Below, piece by piece: positions 55,492-64,000 of a stretch of 64,000 bases of DNA. Source of the DNA: CADEEX01 sp964577955. Its GTDB lineage: Bacteria; Acidobacteriota; Vicinamibacteria; Vicinamibacterales; CAVVIG01. The notes below the pieces were generated by a model. It saw nothing but the letters and a program-made list of their open reading frames with translations. It had not been told where the DNA came from and searched no databases. The stretch spans positions 62,001 to 126,000 of the forward strand of contig CAZOAZ010000010.1 in the NCBI GenBank assembly GCA_964577955.1. The letters are read 5' to 3'. Made by a program: the position numbers and the translations under genes. How positions within the stretch are numbered: position 1 is the stretch's first letter; each line of letters starts with the position of its first letter.

Positions 55492-55525
55492 GCGTTGTTG
55501 GAAGAGGGAGATTTAGCGCCTGGCG

Positions 55526-58060
55526 CTAGACATCGAGGTTCTTCACGTCGAGCGCGTTGTCTTCGATGAACTTGCGGCGCGGTTCCACTTGATCACCCAT
55601 CAGTGTGGTGAACATCAAGTCCGCTTCTGTGTGATCTTCCGCACGCACCTGGAGCAGAGTCCGAATCGCCGGATTCATCGTGGTTTCCCACAGCTGCTCC
55701 GGATTCATCTCACCGAGACCTTTGTAGCGGTTGATCGCGACGCCCTTCTTGCCGGCGGTGAGGAAGTAGTCCACGAGCTCGTCGATGGTCTTCAGCCTGA
55801 CGTCCTTGGGTGGGGCGGCCGAACGCGCTGGCGCCACCGGCGCCGCGCCCTCGACCGGGATGTCTTCGGCCGGCTCTTCGACCGCCGACACGATGGTCTC
55901 GCCGGAAATCGGTGGCATGTCCTTGCGGTTCGCGATCAGCGTGCGGTACTCACCGGCGGTCACGAAGTCGACGCCAATCCGATCGTGACGCGGGTAGCCG
56001 GTCGAGCGATCTTCAATCTGCAGGAGATACCGGTTGTGCTCCTCGTCGGGATGCACGCTAACCGCTCGAACCTCACTGGTCAGTGTCTGCGCGAAGGCTT
56101 CCAGACGATCCCGGTCGGCAAAGTAGTCGCGATCAGCGCCGGCGGCGACCAGTGCTTCGACGACTTCCCGGTGATGACCGCGTCGTTCGACGGTGTGCAG
56201 AAGCTTTTGTTGGGCGACCAGCTTCTGCAGCACGCGCTCGAGCTCGGTGCCTGAAATCTCCACGCCCGTCGACACGACGCGCACGACCCGCCCTTCGACC
56301 GCCCGGCGAATGAGATACACCTCGAGGTCGCGTTCGTCCTTGATGTAGGTTTCGGACTTGCCGCGCTTCACGCGGAACAGCGGCGGCTGGGCGATGTAGA
56401 TGTAGCCGCTTTCGATCGCCGACGGCAGCTGCCGGTAGAAGAACGTCAGCAGCAGCGTCCGGATGTGCGATCCGTCGACGTCGGCGTCGGTCATGATGAT
56501 GATCCGGTGATACCGGATCTTCGCCAGGTCGAAATCCTCAGCGCCGATGCCGCAGCCAAGAGCGGCGATCATCGTCTTGATCTCGTCACTGCCGAGCATC
56601 TTGTCGAAGCGAGCCTTCTCGACGTTCAGAATCTTCCCTTTGAGCGGCAGGATGGCCTGGAAGCGACGATCCCGGCCCTGCTTGGCTGATCCACCGGCCG
56701 ATTCGCCCTCGACGATGTACAGCTCGCAGAGCGCCGGATCACGCTCCTGACAGTCCGCGAGCTTCCCGGGAAGGGAGCTGCCGTCGAGCGCGCCTTTGCG
56801 GCGCACGAGGTCTCGAGCTTTTCTGGCGGCTTCTCGAGCGCGGGCGGCATCAATCGCTTTGCCGACAATCCGCCGCGCCACCGACGGGTTCTCTTCGAGA
56901 TAGGCACCCAGCTTTTCGTTGAGGATCGTCTCGACGATGCCCTTGACTTCGGTGTTGCCCAGTTTGGTTTTGGTCTGCCCCTCGAACTGCGGGTGCGGAA
57001 TCTTGACGCTGATGACCGCCGTCAGGCCCTCGCGAATGTCCTCGCCGGTGATGCTTTCCTTGAGGTCCTTCGCCAGGTTGTTCTTGGTCGCGTACGAATT
57101 GATCGTGCGCGTCAATGCCGATCGAAAGCCTGAGAGGTGCGTGCCGCCTTCATGCGTGTTGATGTTGTTCGCGAACGAATAGATCGTTTCGGCGTAGCTG
57201 TCGTTCCACTGCAGCGCGATTTCAGAGTCGATGCCGTCCTTGTCACCTTTCATGAAGATCGGCTTCTCGTTCACCGCGGCCTTGTTCTTGTTCAAGTGGG
57301 TGACGAACGAGACGATGCCGCCTTCGTAGTGAAACTTATGGCTCTTGCCGTCGCGCTCGTCGTCCAGCGTGACGATGATGCCGCCGTTCAGGAAGGCGAG
57401 TTCGCGGAGACGCTGCGCCAGGACGTCGAAGCTGAAGACGACCGTCTCGAAGATCTGGGAGTCGGGCTTGAAGGTGACCTTCGTCCCGCGCCGCTTCGTG
57501 GTGCCGGTGACTTCCAGATCGCCAGTCGGGCGGCCGCGTTCGTACGACTGCTGATAGACCTGGCCGTTGCGCCAGATTTCCAGCTCCATGGTTTCGGACA
57601 AGGCGTTCACGACCGAAATGCCCACGCCGTGGAGACCGCCTGAGACCTTGTAGCTGTCGTTGTCGAACTTGCCGCCGGCATGGAGCACGGTGACGACGAC
57701 TTCCGCGGCTGATTTCCCGCTCTCGTGCCGATCGACCGGGATGCCGCGGCCGTTGTCGATGACCGTGACCGAGTTATCCAGATGGATGCTGACGTTGACC
57801 TGGTCGCAGAAGCCCGCGAGGGCCTCGTCGATCGAGTTGTCGACAATCTCGTAGACGAGATGGTGCAGTCCCGCGGGTCCCGTGGAGCCGATGTACATCG
57901 CCGGCCGCTTGCGGACAGCTTCCAGCCCCTCGAGCACCTTGATCTTGTCGGCGGAGTAGTCGGCAGCGTCGGCCGCGGAGCCGTTGTGACCGTTGGCGGG
58001 CGCAGTGTCCTGGTTCGGATCCTGCGGTTTGATTGGCTCGTTGCTCTCGGTATGTTCCAC
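55526..58060 (-). CDS. gyrB: DNA gyrase subunit B
   Basis: The 844-residue ATPase subunit begins with a short disordered stretch and then KVLEGLEAVRKRPAMYIGST. The GHKL motifs EIVDNSIDEALAG and GGLHGVGISVVNALSE bind ATP. The Toprim domain has EGESAGGSAKQGRDRRFQAI and the Mg-binding DADVDGSHIRTLLLTFFYR. An insert near 600-740 (EDIPVEGAAPVAPARSAAPP) is longer than in E. coli. It lies 59 bp after dnaN; recF, often between them, is missing. Confidence 0.98.
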   Translation of the reverse strand: MEHTESNEPIKPQDPNQDTAPANGHNGSAADAADYSADKIKVLEGLEAVRKRPAMYIGSTGPAGLHHLVYEIVDNSIDEALAGFCDQVNVSIHLDNSVTVIDNGRGIPVDRHESGKSAAEVVVTVLHAGGKFDNDSYKVSGGLHGVGISVVNALSETMELEIWRNGQVYQQSYERGRPTGDLEVTGTTKRRGTKVTFKPDSQIFETVVFSFDVLAQRLRELAFLNGGIIVTLDDERDGKSHKFHYEGGIVSFVTHLNKNKAAVNEKPIFMKGDKDGIDSEIALQWNDSYAETIYSFANNINTHEGGTHLSGFRSALTRTINSYATKNNLAKDLKESITGEDIREGLTAVISVKIPHPQFEGQTKTKLGNTEVKGIVETILNEKLGAYLEENPSVARRIVGKAIDAARAREAARKARDLVRRKGALDGSSLPGKLADCQERDPALCELYIVEGESAGGSAKQGRDRRFQAILPLKGKILNVEKARFDKMLGSDEIKTMIAALGCGIGAEDFDLAKIRYHRIIIMTDADVDGSHIRTLLLTFFYRQLPSAIESGYIYIAQPPLFRVKRGKSETYIKDERDLEVYLIRRAVEGRVVRVVSTGVEISGTELERVLQKLVAQQKLLHTVERRGHHREVVEALVAAGADRDYFADRDRLEAFAQTLTSEVRAVSVHPDEEHNRYLLQIEDRSTGYPRHDRIGVDFVTAGEYRTLIANRKDMPPISGETIVSAVEEPAEDIPVEGAAPVAPARSAAPPKDVRLKTIDELVDYFLTAGKKGVAINRYKGLGEMNPEQLWETTMNPAIRTLLQVRAEDHTEADLMFTTLMGDQVEPRRKFIEDNALDVKNLDV

Positions 58061-58119
58061 GTCTTCTCGTTTTGGATGTCAGTTCGTGATGTGCCGGAAA
58101 ATCCCGGCGCGTCTCTGGC

Positions 58120-59232
58120 TCACACCCTCATTGGCATGATGACGTAGGTGTACTCGTATCCCTCGGCGCCGATTGGCGTCATCACGGCCTGGCTGACCTC
58201 GTCCTTGAGTTCGAGCGCCACGACATCGGCGCTCACCGCCGCGAGAAAATCCAACACGTATTGCGCGTTGAAGCAAATCTGCAGGCTGGGTCCGTTGTAG
58301 TCCACCGGTAAGGATTCGTGGGCCTCGCCCAATTCAGGACTGCTCGACGTGACGTCGACCTTGCCTTTGTCGATCTGGAACTTGACGGCGCGCGACCGTT
58401 CGTTGGAGAGCAGGGCGACGCGCTTGACCGCATTCGTCAGCCGATCGCGCTCGAATTCGATGTGTTTGTCGTTGCCCTTGGGAATCACCCGCTCGTAGGC
58501 CGGGAACTGCCCGTCGATCATCCGCGAGATGAGCAACCGGTCACCGATTTCGAAAAAAATGTGATTCTCGCCGCGCTCGTAGTTGATCGGGTTGTCGCCT
58601 TCGCTCACCAGTCGAGCCAGCTCGCCGAGCGTCTTCTTCGGAAGAATGGCCTTGCTCTCTTCACCCTCGTTTTTGTGCTTCCCATCCCGCTTCACCGTCA
58701 CCAGCGCAAGGCGATGACCATCGGTGGCGACCAGGCTCATCGAATCAGGCCGGAGCAGGAACTGTGCGCCGTTCAGGAAGAACCGGGTGTCTTCTCCGGT
58801 GATCGCAAACTGCGTCTTCGACACCATTTCGCGAAGCGCGCTGCTGGGCAGCATGGCCGTCGGCTTGCCGTGGCCTTCAGGGAGGGTCGGAAAATCTTCG
58901 CGAGGCAGCGTCTGCATACGCGAGTCGAATCGATCGGCGGCAATCCGGACGCCGCTCTTTTCCTCGGTGATGCGGATGTCGGTGTCAGGCAGTGACTTCA
59001 CGATCTCATAGAGCTTCTTGGCTGGCAGCGTCAGCGCGCCGCTCTTGGTCACGTTCGCGGCGCAACGGCTGCGAAGACCGACTTCGAGATCGGTCGCCAG
59101 AAACTTCACCTCGTCGCCCTTCGCGTCCATCAGCACGTTGGCCAGGATCGGAATCGTGTTCTTGCGTTCGACGATTCCCTGGAAAAGCTGCAGTTCTCGC
59201 AGAAGGTCGTTCTTGCGGACGACAAGTTCCAT
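58120..59232 (-). CDS. dnaN: DNA polymerase III sliding clamp (beta)
   Basis: The 370-residue product has the three clamp domains typical of DnaN: MELVVRKNDLLRELQLFQGI, IPILANVLMDAKGDEVKFLA, and late QICFNAQYVLDFLAAVS and VIMPMRV at the C-terminus, which forms the partner-binding pocket. Two copies form a ring on DNA. It is transcribed leftwards from the origin and followed by gyrB. The dnaA stop lies 263 bp upstream, a long gap that contains DnaA-box-like sites. Confidence 0.97.
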   Translation of the reverse strand: MELVVRKNDLLRELQLFQGIVERKNTIPILANVLMDAKGDEVKFLATDLEVGLRSRCAANVTKSGALTLPAKKLYEIVKSLPDTDIRITEEKSGVRIAADRFDSRMQTLPREDFPTLPEGHGKPTAMLPSSALREMVSKTQFAITGEDTRFFLNGAQFLLRPDSMSLVATDGHRLALVTVKRDGKHKNEGEESKAILPKKTLGELARLVSEGDNPINYERGENHIFFEIGDRLLISRMIDGQFPAYERVIPKGNDKHIEFERDRLTNAVKRVALLSNERSRAVKFQIDKGKVDVTSSSPELGEAHESLPVDYNGPSLQICFNAQYVLDFLAAVSADVVALELKDEVSQAVMTPIGAEGYEYTYVIMPMRV

Positions 59233-59495
59233 GGCTGTACTGACCTCGAGAAGGGAGGGCCTCAGGCCCGCGATCCCCTACAGAGAAGGGGAAGATCTGT
59301 GAAGGGGAAAGTATATAGGAAGAGAGTGTCTGTTCAAAAATGTGATGTTGGAACTACTCCTTATTAATGAACAACTTAGGTTGTGGAAAAATAGTGCTCT
59401 GATCGGCGTGCCCAGGACCCGCTTGCCGGCCCGGCCGGAGATCCACAAATCGTCCACAGCCCGGTTGGAGTGGGGCCTGTGGAAGCTGCGGAAAA
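59233..59495. other. dnaA-dnaN intergenic region, possible second origin half
   Basis: This 263-bp gap has an AT-rich core (ATTAATGAACAACTTAGG region, 59320-59395) unlike the surrounding GC-rich DNA. DnaA-box-like words are TGTGGAAAA (59382-59390, one mismatch to the reverse of TTATCCACA), AGATCCACA (59439-59447) and TCGTCCACA (59450-59458). It may be a DnaA-binding part of a bipartite origin or the dnaN promoter region. I could not find a clear DnaA-trio run. Confidence 0.55.
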
Positions 59496-60830
59496 TCAGC
59501 GGAATCCCTCGAGAAAGTTGCTCATCAGGCTGTTGAAATCCGTGTCGCGCTTGCGCATTTCCTCAACCTTCCGAATCGAATGAATCACGGTCGAATGGTG
59601 CTTCCCGCCGAAGCTTCGGCCGATTTCCGGGAGCGATGCGTGCGTCAGCGACTTGCACAGATACATGGCGATCTGGCGCGGCATCGCGACTGACTTCGAA
59701 TTGTTTCGGGACTTCAGCTCCGCCAGCTTCAACTGGTAATAGTCGGCGACGTACTTCTGAATGATGTCGATGGTGACGGCCCGCTCCTCATGATCGAGGA
59801 TGTTCTTCAGGACTTCCTTGGCGAGTGGCAGAGAGATTTCCTCGCCTTTCAAGGACGCGTAGGCAATCAACCGAATCAACGATCCTTCGAGCTCACGGAT
59901 GTTGGACTTGATCTTGTGCGCGATGTACATCGCGACATCGTCCGGCAGCGGTACGACTTCGGTCTCAGCCTTCTTCTTGAGAATGGCCACCTTCGTTTCG
60001 ACGTCAGGCGACTGAATGTCCGCAATCAGGCCCCATTCAAAACGCGAGCGAAGCCGCTCTTCGAGCGCCGGAATTTCATGCGGCGGACAGTCGCTGCTCA
60101 ACACGATCTGCTTCTGGGAATCGTAGAGCGCGTTGAACGTGTGGAAGAACTCGGTCTGCGTGCCTTCTTTTCCGGCCAGAAACTGGATGTCGTCGACCAG
60201 CAGCACGTCGACGCTTCGATACCGTTCACGGAAGTCGATCACCCGGTCATAGCGCAAGGCGTTGATCATCTCGTTCATGAATCGCTCGGACGAGATGTAG
60301 GTCAGTTTCAGATTGCGGTCATGCTGCAGCACGTAGTGCCCGACCGCGTGCATCAGATGGGTCTTGCCGAGTCCCACCCCACCGTAGATGAACAGCGGAT
60401 TGTAGGAACGCGATGGCAATTCCGCGATGGCCCGGCAGGCGGCGTGGGCGAACTGGTTGGACGATCCGACGATGAACGTGTCGAAGGTATAGCGGGGGTT
60501 CAGCCCGGCTGAACCCGAAACCAACTGAGGCGCAGGCGGCTCCTTGAGAGCCGCACTCTCCTCAGGGCCAAGGGCAATGGCCGGCGCGTCCCCCTGCGGT
60601 TCGGCGACGAAGAGCACCGCGAGTCCGCCGCGCTTGACCTCGGTCATGGCTTCGGCAATCACGCCCGAGTAGTGCTTGGTGAGCCAATCCTTGAAGAGCG
60701 CGTTTGGCACCCGCACCGTGAGAACCGATGCGTCCTCGGCGAGGAAACCGGTCGGTTTGAACCAGGTGTAGAAGCTGTGCCGGTTCACCTTGGTTTCGAC
60801 GCGCGCCAGGACCTGTTCCCAGAGGTTCAT
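59496..60830 (-). CDS. dnaA: Chromosomal replication initiator DnaA
   Basis: The 444-residue protein shows domain I (MNLWEQVLARVETKVN), a short linker, the AAA+ domain III with Walker A GGVGLGKTH at 150-158 and VDDIQFLAGKEGTQTEFFHT, and domain IV with the box-binding signature FGGKHHSTVIHSIRKVE. It binds DnaA boxes and opens the origin. The start ATG (60828-60830) has GAGG three bases upstream, unusually close. It is divergent from rpmH, and the 397-bp gap between the two starts holds the best DnaA-box cluster. Confidence 0.98.
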   Translation of the reverse strand: MNLWEQVLARVETKVNRHSFYTWFKPTGFLAEDASVLTVRVPNALFKDWLTKHYSGVIAEAMTEVKRGGLAVLFVAEPQGDAPAIALGPEESAALKEPPAPQLVSGSAGLNPRYTFDTFIVGSSNQFAHAACRAIAELPSRSYNPLFIYGGVGLGKTHLMHAVGHYVLQHDRNLKLTYISSERFMNEMINALRYDRVIDFRERYRSVDVLLVDDIQFLAGKEGTQTEFFHTFNALYDSQKQIVLSSDCPPHEIPALEERLRSRFEWGLIADIQSPDVETKVAILKKKAETEVVPLPDDVAMYIAHKIKSNIRELEGSLIRLIAYASLKGEEISLPLAKEVLKNILDHEERAVTIDIIQKYVADYYQLKLAELKSRNNSKSVAMPRQIAMYLCKSLTHASLPEIGRSFGGKHHSTVIHSIRKVEEMRKRDTDFNSLMSNFLEGFR

Positions 60831-61146
60831 TTGCTTCGGAAAACCGCCAAATGGGACCCTTTCGCCCCGTTGTTTCCTTGGGTTTTCATCGATCTACAGC
60901 GACTCGTGGCCGAAAGAGGCCGAAAACACTGGCGTTTTCAGCTTCGCCGAGCCGAAAAGCGCTGCGAATCCTGGCTCCAACCGGTGTAGACACACGGATC
61001 TCGGGGAATTTCCACAGTTTTTTCCACAGGTGTGGAAAACTTTGGGAAGAGACCAAACGGCCATGCTGACTGGTGACGGAGAGAGTCTTGGCTTCTGGAC
61101 GGCTCTGAAAACGAGGACGCCGACTCTAACACAGTTTCCCGCCGCA
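60831..61146. other. Probable oriC in the dnaA-rpmH gap with DnaA-box cluster
   Basis: Within 61008-61039 are three close DnaA-like boxes: ATTTCCACA (61008-61016), TTTTCCACA (61020-61028) and its inverted partner TGTGGAAAA (61031-61039). The last two are one mismatch from TTATCCACA and form a head-to-head pair two bases apart. The genes on either side point away from this segment, as expected at an origin where replication forks leave co-directionally. The rest of the gap has no gene. Confidence 0.7.
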
Positions 61147-61176
61147 TTGACACCGTCTGAATGGCTTGGCTAACAT
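61147..61176 (+). promoter_or_regulatory. Sigma70-type promoter for rpmH-rnpA operon
   Basis: TTGACA (61147-61152), an 18-base spacer and TAACAT (61171-61176) match the housekeeping consensus well. Transcription would start near 61183, about 45 bases before the rpmH ATG. Confidence 0.78.
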
Positions 61177-61227
61177 AAGCGGTTCGTTTCAGTTACAGAA
61201 AGTCGACAACGAGTCGCGGGGGCGATC

Positions 61228-61377
61228 ATGAAGGGAAAACGCACATTTCAGCCGAACACGCGCCGCCGGGCTCGTGCGCACGGCTTTCTGGTCCGGATGA
61301 GCACGAAGAATGGCCGTCTGGTGCTCAAGCGGCGTCGTGCAAAGGGACGCAAGCGGCTGACCGTCAGCACCCGCTAG
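61228..61377 (+). CDS. rpmH: Ribosomal protein L34
   Basis: A 49-residue basic protein (MKGKRTFQPNTRRRARAHGF, ending RRRAKGRKRLTVSTR) with the L34 pattern of Arg-rich start and the KRRRAKGRKRL close. It begins at the ATG at 61228 preceded by CGGGGG and stops at 61375-61377. It heads the conserved rpmH-rnpA-yidD-yidC group. L34 lies at the 50S core. It is a short gene that automatic calling may miss. Confidence 0.96.
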   Translation: MKGKRTFQPNTRRRARAHGFLVRMSTKNGRLVLKRRRAKGRKRLTVSTR

Positions 61378-61413
61378 CTCGCGCCAGCCAGTCGCTGGTG
61401 GGATCCGAGCATC

Positions 61414-61755
61414 ATGGCCGGCTTTCCGCAAAGCGAGCGCGTCCGGCGGCACGTGGACTACAAGAAGATCTACGATCAGGGCTCCAAGGTCCACAGCCGC
61501 TATTTCACGATGTTTGGGCTCGCCAATGGGACGACGACCGGGCGGTTGGGCATCGCCGCCACTCGCAAGCTGGGTGGCGCCGTGGTCCGAAACCGGGCCA
61601 AGCGCGTCGTTCGCGAGATCTTTCGTCACAACAAACTCGCACCCGGGTTCGATCTCGTCGTTGTTCCAAAACGTGATCTGATTGAAGCCAGCCTGGCCAC
61701 CCTTGAAACCGAATTCCGGAGTTCTCTCGACCGCTGCTTACGGCGCCGGCGCTGA
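61414..61755 (+). CDS. rnpA: Ribonuclease P protein component
   Basis: The 113-residue protein has the RNR signature in GAVVRNRAKRVVREIFRHNK, plus FPQSERVRRHVDYKKIYDQG. It supports RNase P RNA in cutting pre-tRNA 5' leaders. It starts 36 bp after rpmH and ends 1 bp before yidD. The RNase P RNA gene itself is not in this window. Confidence 0.95.
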   Translation: MAGFPQSERVRRHVDYKKIYDQGSKVHSRYFTMFGLANGTTTGRLGIAATRKLGGAVVRNRAKRVVREIFRHNKLAPGFDLVVVPKRDLIEASLATLETEFRSSLDRCLRRRR

Positions 61756-61756
61756 C

Positions 61757-62023
61757 ATGAGCGGGCCGTCGCCATCGCACGCCCGTCCGGTTTCACGCCC
61801 ACCCTCGGTGGTCATCGCCCTGGCGCTGCTGCGCGGTTACAAGCTGCTGCTCTCGCCGCTTTTTGCTGGTTCCTGCCGTTTTCATCCGTCCTGCTCCGCG
61901 TACGCCGCCGAGGCCATCGACCGTTTTGGTGTTGGCCGGGGAACGTGGCTGGCTGTCCGGCGTCTCTCCAGATGTCACCCATGGCGCGCCGGCGGCTACG
62001 ATCCGGTGCCCCCCAGAACCTAA
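61757..62023 (+). CDS. yidD: Membrane protein insertion efficiency factor YidD
   Basis: I start at the ATG at 61757, one base after the rnpA stop, giving 88 residues. The family motif is clear: LRGYKLLLSPLFAGSCRFHP, then CSAYAAEAIDRFGVGRGTWL, and RRLSRCHPWRAGGYDPVP. YidD aids YidC in membrane protein insertion. The stop is immediately followed by the yidC ATG. Confidence 0.95.
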   Translation: MSGPSPSHARPVSRPPSVVIALALLRGYKLLLSPLFAGSCRFHPSCSAYAAEAIDRFGVGRGTWLAVRRLSRCHPWRAGGYDPVPPRT

Positions 62024-63748
62024 ATGGAACGCCGCGTCCTCGTCGCCATCTTTCTGTCGTTCCTGGTGCTGTACTCGTACCAGGCGTTCTTCGTGAAACC
62101 AGCGCCGAAACCGCTCCCTGGCGCCCCGGGAACGGCTTCGGCTCCAACTGAGCCCAGCGCGTCAGTTCCCGCGGCGACGCCGGCTCCCGCGGTGATCGTT
62201 GCCGCGACTCCGGCGCCTGGAGTCACCTCGCTGACCGGCGAATCCAGCGAGCGCGACATTTCCGTCGAGACGCCGAATGTCATCGCCACCTTCACCAATC
62301 GCGGCGGTCGTTTGAAGAGCTGGCGGCTGAAGAAGTATCAGAATCATTCCGGTCAGCCGCTGGATTTGCTCGCCGCCGACGAACCGGCACGACAGGCGCT
62401 GCCTTTTTCGCTGCGCGTCGCTGACGCTGCCACCACGGGATCGCTGAACGGTGCGATCTACTCCGCCAGCGCGCCGGCAACGGATGCCTCCGGCCGCACT
62501 CGCCTGCTGTTCGAGTATCGAGACTCCGCCGGCGTCGCAGCCTCGAAGGAATTCGTCCTGGACCCGTCGTCGTACACCATCCAGTTCCAGACGACCGTCA
62601 CAGCCAACGGCCAGGTGCTCAACCCGGCCGTCGTCTGGGGGCCCGGCCTCGGCGACGACGACCCGCAGGCCGGACGGTACGGGATCAAGCCGGGCGGGCT
62701 CTATTCAGTGGCTGGAAAAGTCAGTCGGCTGACGATCGCTGACGCCACCAAGCAGCCGGCTTACGACCAGAACTTCGAATACGCCGGCATCGAGGATCAT
62801 TACTTCTCATCGTTCGCCTACAAGCTCGGTTCGACGAAGGTGATTTTCGAGCCGGTGACGATACCGCCACCGGCCGGATCGAAAGATCCGGCCCGCGAGC
62901 TGATGGGCTATTCGGTCGAGCGCGCGAAGCACGACGAACCGATCGTTTTCTACGCCGGACCGAAGCACTTCGATACGCTCGCCGCGTTGGATCGCAATTT
63001 CACGCGCGTCATCAACTTCGGCATCTGGGCGGTCATCGAAGTTCCGCTGCTGCGCGCACTGAACTGGATCCAGGGGTTCACCGGCAACTACGGCTGGTCG
63101 ATCGTCGTCCTCACGATCCTGATGAACATCGTCTTCTTTCCGCTCAATCACAAGAGCGTGGTCTCCATGCGCAAGATGCAGGAGATTCAGCCGGAGATGA
63201 AGGCGATCCAGGATCGCTACGCCAAGTTGAAGGTGACCGACCCGGCCAAGCAGAAGATGAACCAGGAGATCATGGCGCTCTACCGCGATCGCGGGGTGAA
63301 CCCGGCGAGTGGCTGCGTGCCGTTGCTGCTGACATTTCCAGTGCTGATCGCGTTCTACACACTCCTCAGTACCGCGATCGAGTTCCGCGGCGCGCCGTTC
63401 ATCGGCTGGATTCACGATCTGTCGCAGGCGGACGCGTACTATGTCCTGCCGATTCTTTCCGGTGTGACGCAGCTGATCACGCAGTGGATGATGCCGCAGA
63501 CGGGCGGCGACCCCACTCAGCAGAAGATCATGATGTTCATGCCGCTGGTGATGACGTTTGTCTTCCTCAGCGCTCCGGCCGGGACGATGCTCTACTGGTT
63601 CGTCGGCGGTGTCTGGCGTATCGGCCAGCAGGCCGCGACGAACTATTTGATCGGTCCGCCCAAAGTCAGGCCCGTCCGACCGGCGGCGGAACGTAAAGTG
63701 AAGCGCGTCGGCAGCAGCAAGACGGAAGACGCAGCGCGGGAGAACTGA
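62024..63748 (+). CDS. yidC: Membrane protein insertase YidC
   Basis: The 574-residue protein has an N-terminal membrane helix (VLVAIFLSFLVLYSYQAFFV), a large periplasmic P1 domain (about 75-330) and the Oxa1 core of membrane helices: LNWIQGFTGNYGWSIVVLTI, GCVPLLLTFPVLIAFYTLLS and FMPLVMTFVFLSAPAGTMLY, with KKxR-like basic tail. It inserts and folds inner-membrane proteins with or without Sec. The Pro/Ala-rich stretch after residue 25 is longer than usual. It is coupled to yidD with no gap. Confidence 0.96.
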   Translation: MERRVLVAIFLSFLVLYSYQAFFVKPAPKPLPGAPGTASAPTEPSASVPAATPAPAVIVAATPAPGVTSLTGESSERDISVETPNVIATFTNRGGRLKSWRLKKYQNHSGQPLDLLAADEPARQALPFSLRVADAATTGSLNGAIYSASAPATDASGRTRLLFEYRDSAGVAASKEFVLDPSSYTIQFQTTVTANGQVLNPAVVWGPGLGDDDPQAGRYGIKPGGLYSVAGKVSRLTIADATKQPAYDQNFEYAGIEDHYFSSFAYKLGSTKVIFEPVTIPPPAGSKDPARELMGYSVERAKHDEPIVFYAGPKHFDTLAALDRNFTRVINFGIWAVIEVPLLRALNWIQGFTGNYGWSIVVLTILMNIVFFPLNHKSVVSMRKMQEIQPEMKAIQDRYAKLKVTDPAKQKMNQEIMALYRDRGVNPASGCVPLLLTFPVLIAFYTLLSTAIEFRGAPFIGWIHDLSQADAYYVLPILSGVTQLITQWMMPQTGGDPTQQKIMMFMPLVMTFVFLSAPAGTMLYWFVGGVWRIGQQAATNYLIGPPKVRPVRPAAERKVKRVGSSKTEDAAREN

Positions 63749-63750
63749 AC

Positions 63751-64000
63751 ATGCCGGACCAGACCGCACCGATCGTCGAGTTTCTCAATCAGTTTTCCGC
63801 CGCGCTCGGCATCAACACGCCCGTCGACGTCGAGGAGACCGCCGACGGCCCGCGGTTGAATCTCTCCGGAGAAGAGGCGGAACTGCTGGTGCGGCATCGC
63901 GGCGAGCCGCTCAAGGCGCTGCAGCACGTGGTCGACATGTCCTTTGGCCGCTCGCTCGGCGACGACACGCGTGTATTTGTCGACGCGCTGGCATATCGGA
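63751..64000 (+). CDS. Jag/KhpB RNA-binding protein, N-terminal part
   Basis: The gene starts 3 bp after the yidC stop (MPDQTAPIVEFLNQFSAALG) and runs off the window after 83 codons. VDVEETADGPRLNLSGEEAE and LLVRHRGEPLKALQHVVDMS match the type II KH part of the Jag/KhpB (SpoIIIJ-associated) protein that follows yidC in many genomes. The R3H domain should lie beyond the end. The usual N-terminal Jag domain is absent. It binds RNA. Confidence 0.85.
   Translation, partial: MPDQTAPIVEFLNQFSAALGINTPVDVEETADGPRLNLSGEEAELLVRHRGEPLKALQHVVDMSFGRSLGDDTRVFVDALAYR

Noticed and set aside
57137..57643. Plus-strand open frame opposite gyrB
   Set aside because: It is a high-GC shadow frame without a ribosome-binding site or recognisable domain.
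61008..61039. Rho-independent terminator in the dnaA-rpmH gap
   Set aside because: TTTTCCACA and TGTGGAAAA could pair, but they sit upstream of both divergent genes and match DnaA boxes better.

Overview
The window looks like a chromosomal replication-origin region of a high-GC Gram-negative bacterium, most likely an Acidobacteriota member of the Vicinamibacteria type. This is inferred from gene content and style: many secreted lipoproteins, envelope proteins, PEGA/TonB-C proteins, lone c-type cytochromes, and short REP-like palindromes of the form GGnnnGGCTnAAGCC followed by TCCCTACCG. No rRNA is present to confirm the taxonomy.

Right end (52996-64000): the origin block. dnaA, dnaN, gyrB and gyrA run leftwards with no recF between dnaN and gyrB; rpmH, rnpA, yidD, yidC and jag/khpB run rightwards and leave the window. 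DnaA-box-like 9-mers flank dnaA on both sides, with the tightest cluster between dnaA and rpmH. rpmH (49 codons) has a near-consensus promoter.

Middle-right (35179-52992): two tandem paralogous outer-membrane-type proteins, glycogen phosphorylase, serS, galU, an FmdB zinc ribbon, a DUF885 peptidase, rsmI, a TPR protein, the amino-sugar pair glmU-glmS, and a UvrD/PcrA helicase.

Middle (27448-35153): a SoxR regulator with a palindromic SoxR-type operator, facing an SDR gene that overlaps a non-canonical QueA-like gene, then a metallo-beta-lactamase-fold protein. Next comes a cassette of two Ras-like small GTPases, one divergent from and one inside a tightly overlapping operon. That operon also encodes a coiled-coil protein, a membrane protein with a predicted longin/roadblock-like cytosolic part and a periplasmic OmpA domain, and a PAS-like helical protein. 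I regard this cassette as the best candidate for an under-described system: a GTP switch tied to the cell envelope.

Left (1-27404): mostly envelope and accessory genes. These include FKBP, TonB-C and PEGA proteins, an NHL-repeat lipoprotein, DinB, a GxxExxY protein beside a long palindrome, two large haem-c proteins plus a small cytochrome c, a lysyl-oxidase-like lipoprotein retaining the cofactor residues, a hybrid histidine kinase, a TIR protein with an unrecognised C-terminal domain, katG, a CPBP protease, a styrene-oxide-isomerase-like membrane protein, an atypical Lgt, tRNA-Ser(UGA) beside a 66-bp tandem repeat, a TlpA-type protein and an S1-domain protein. Two apparently identical 166-bp MITE-like elements (14249-14414 and 25605-25770) sit exactly on CTAG stop codons. 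The second lies beside the fused remains of a glyoxalase gene and a Crp/Fnr gene.
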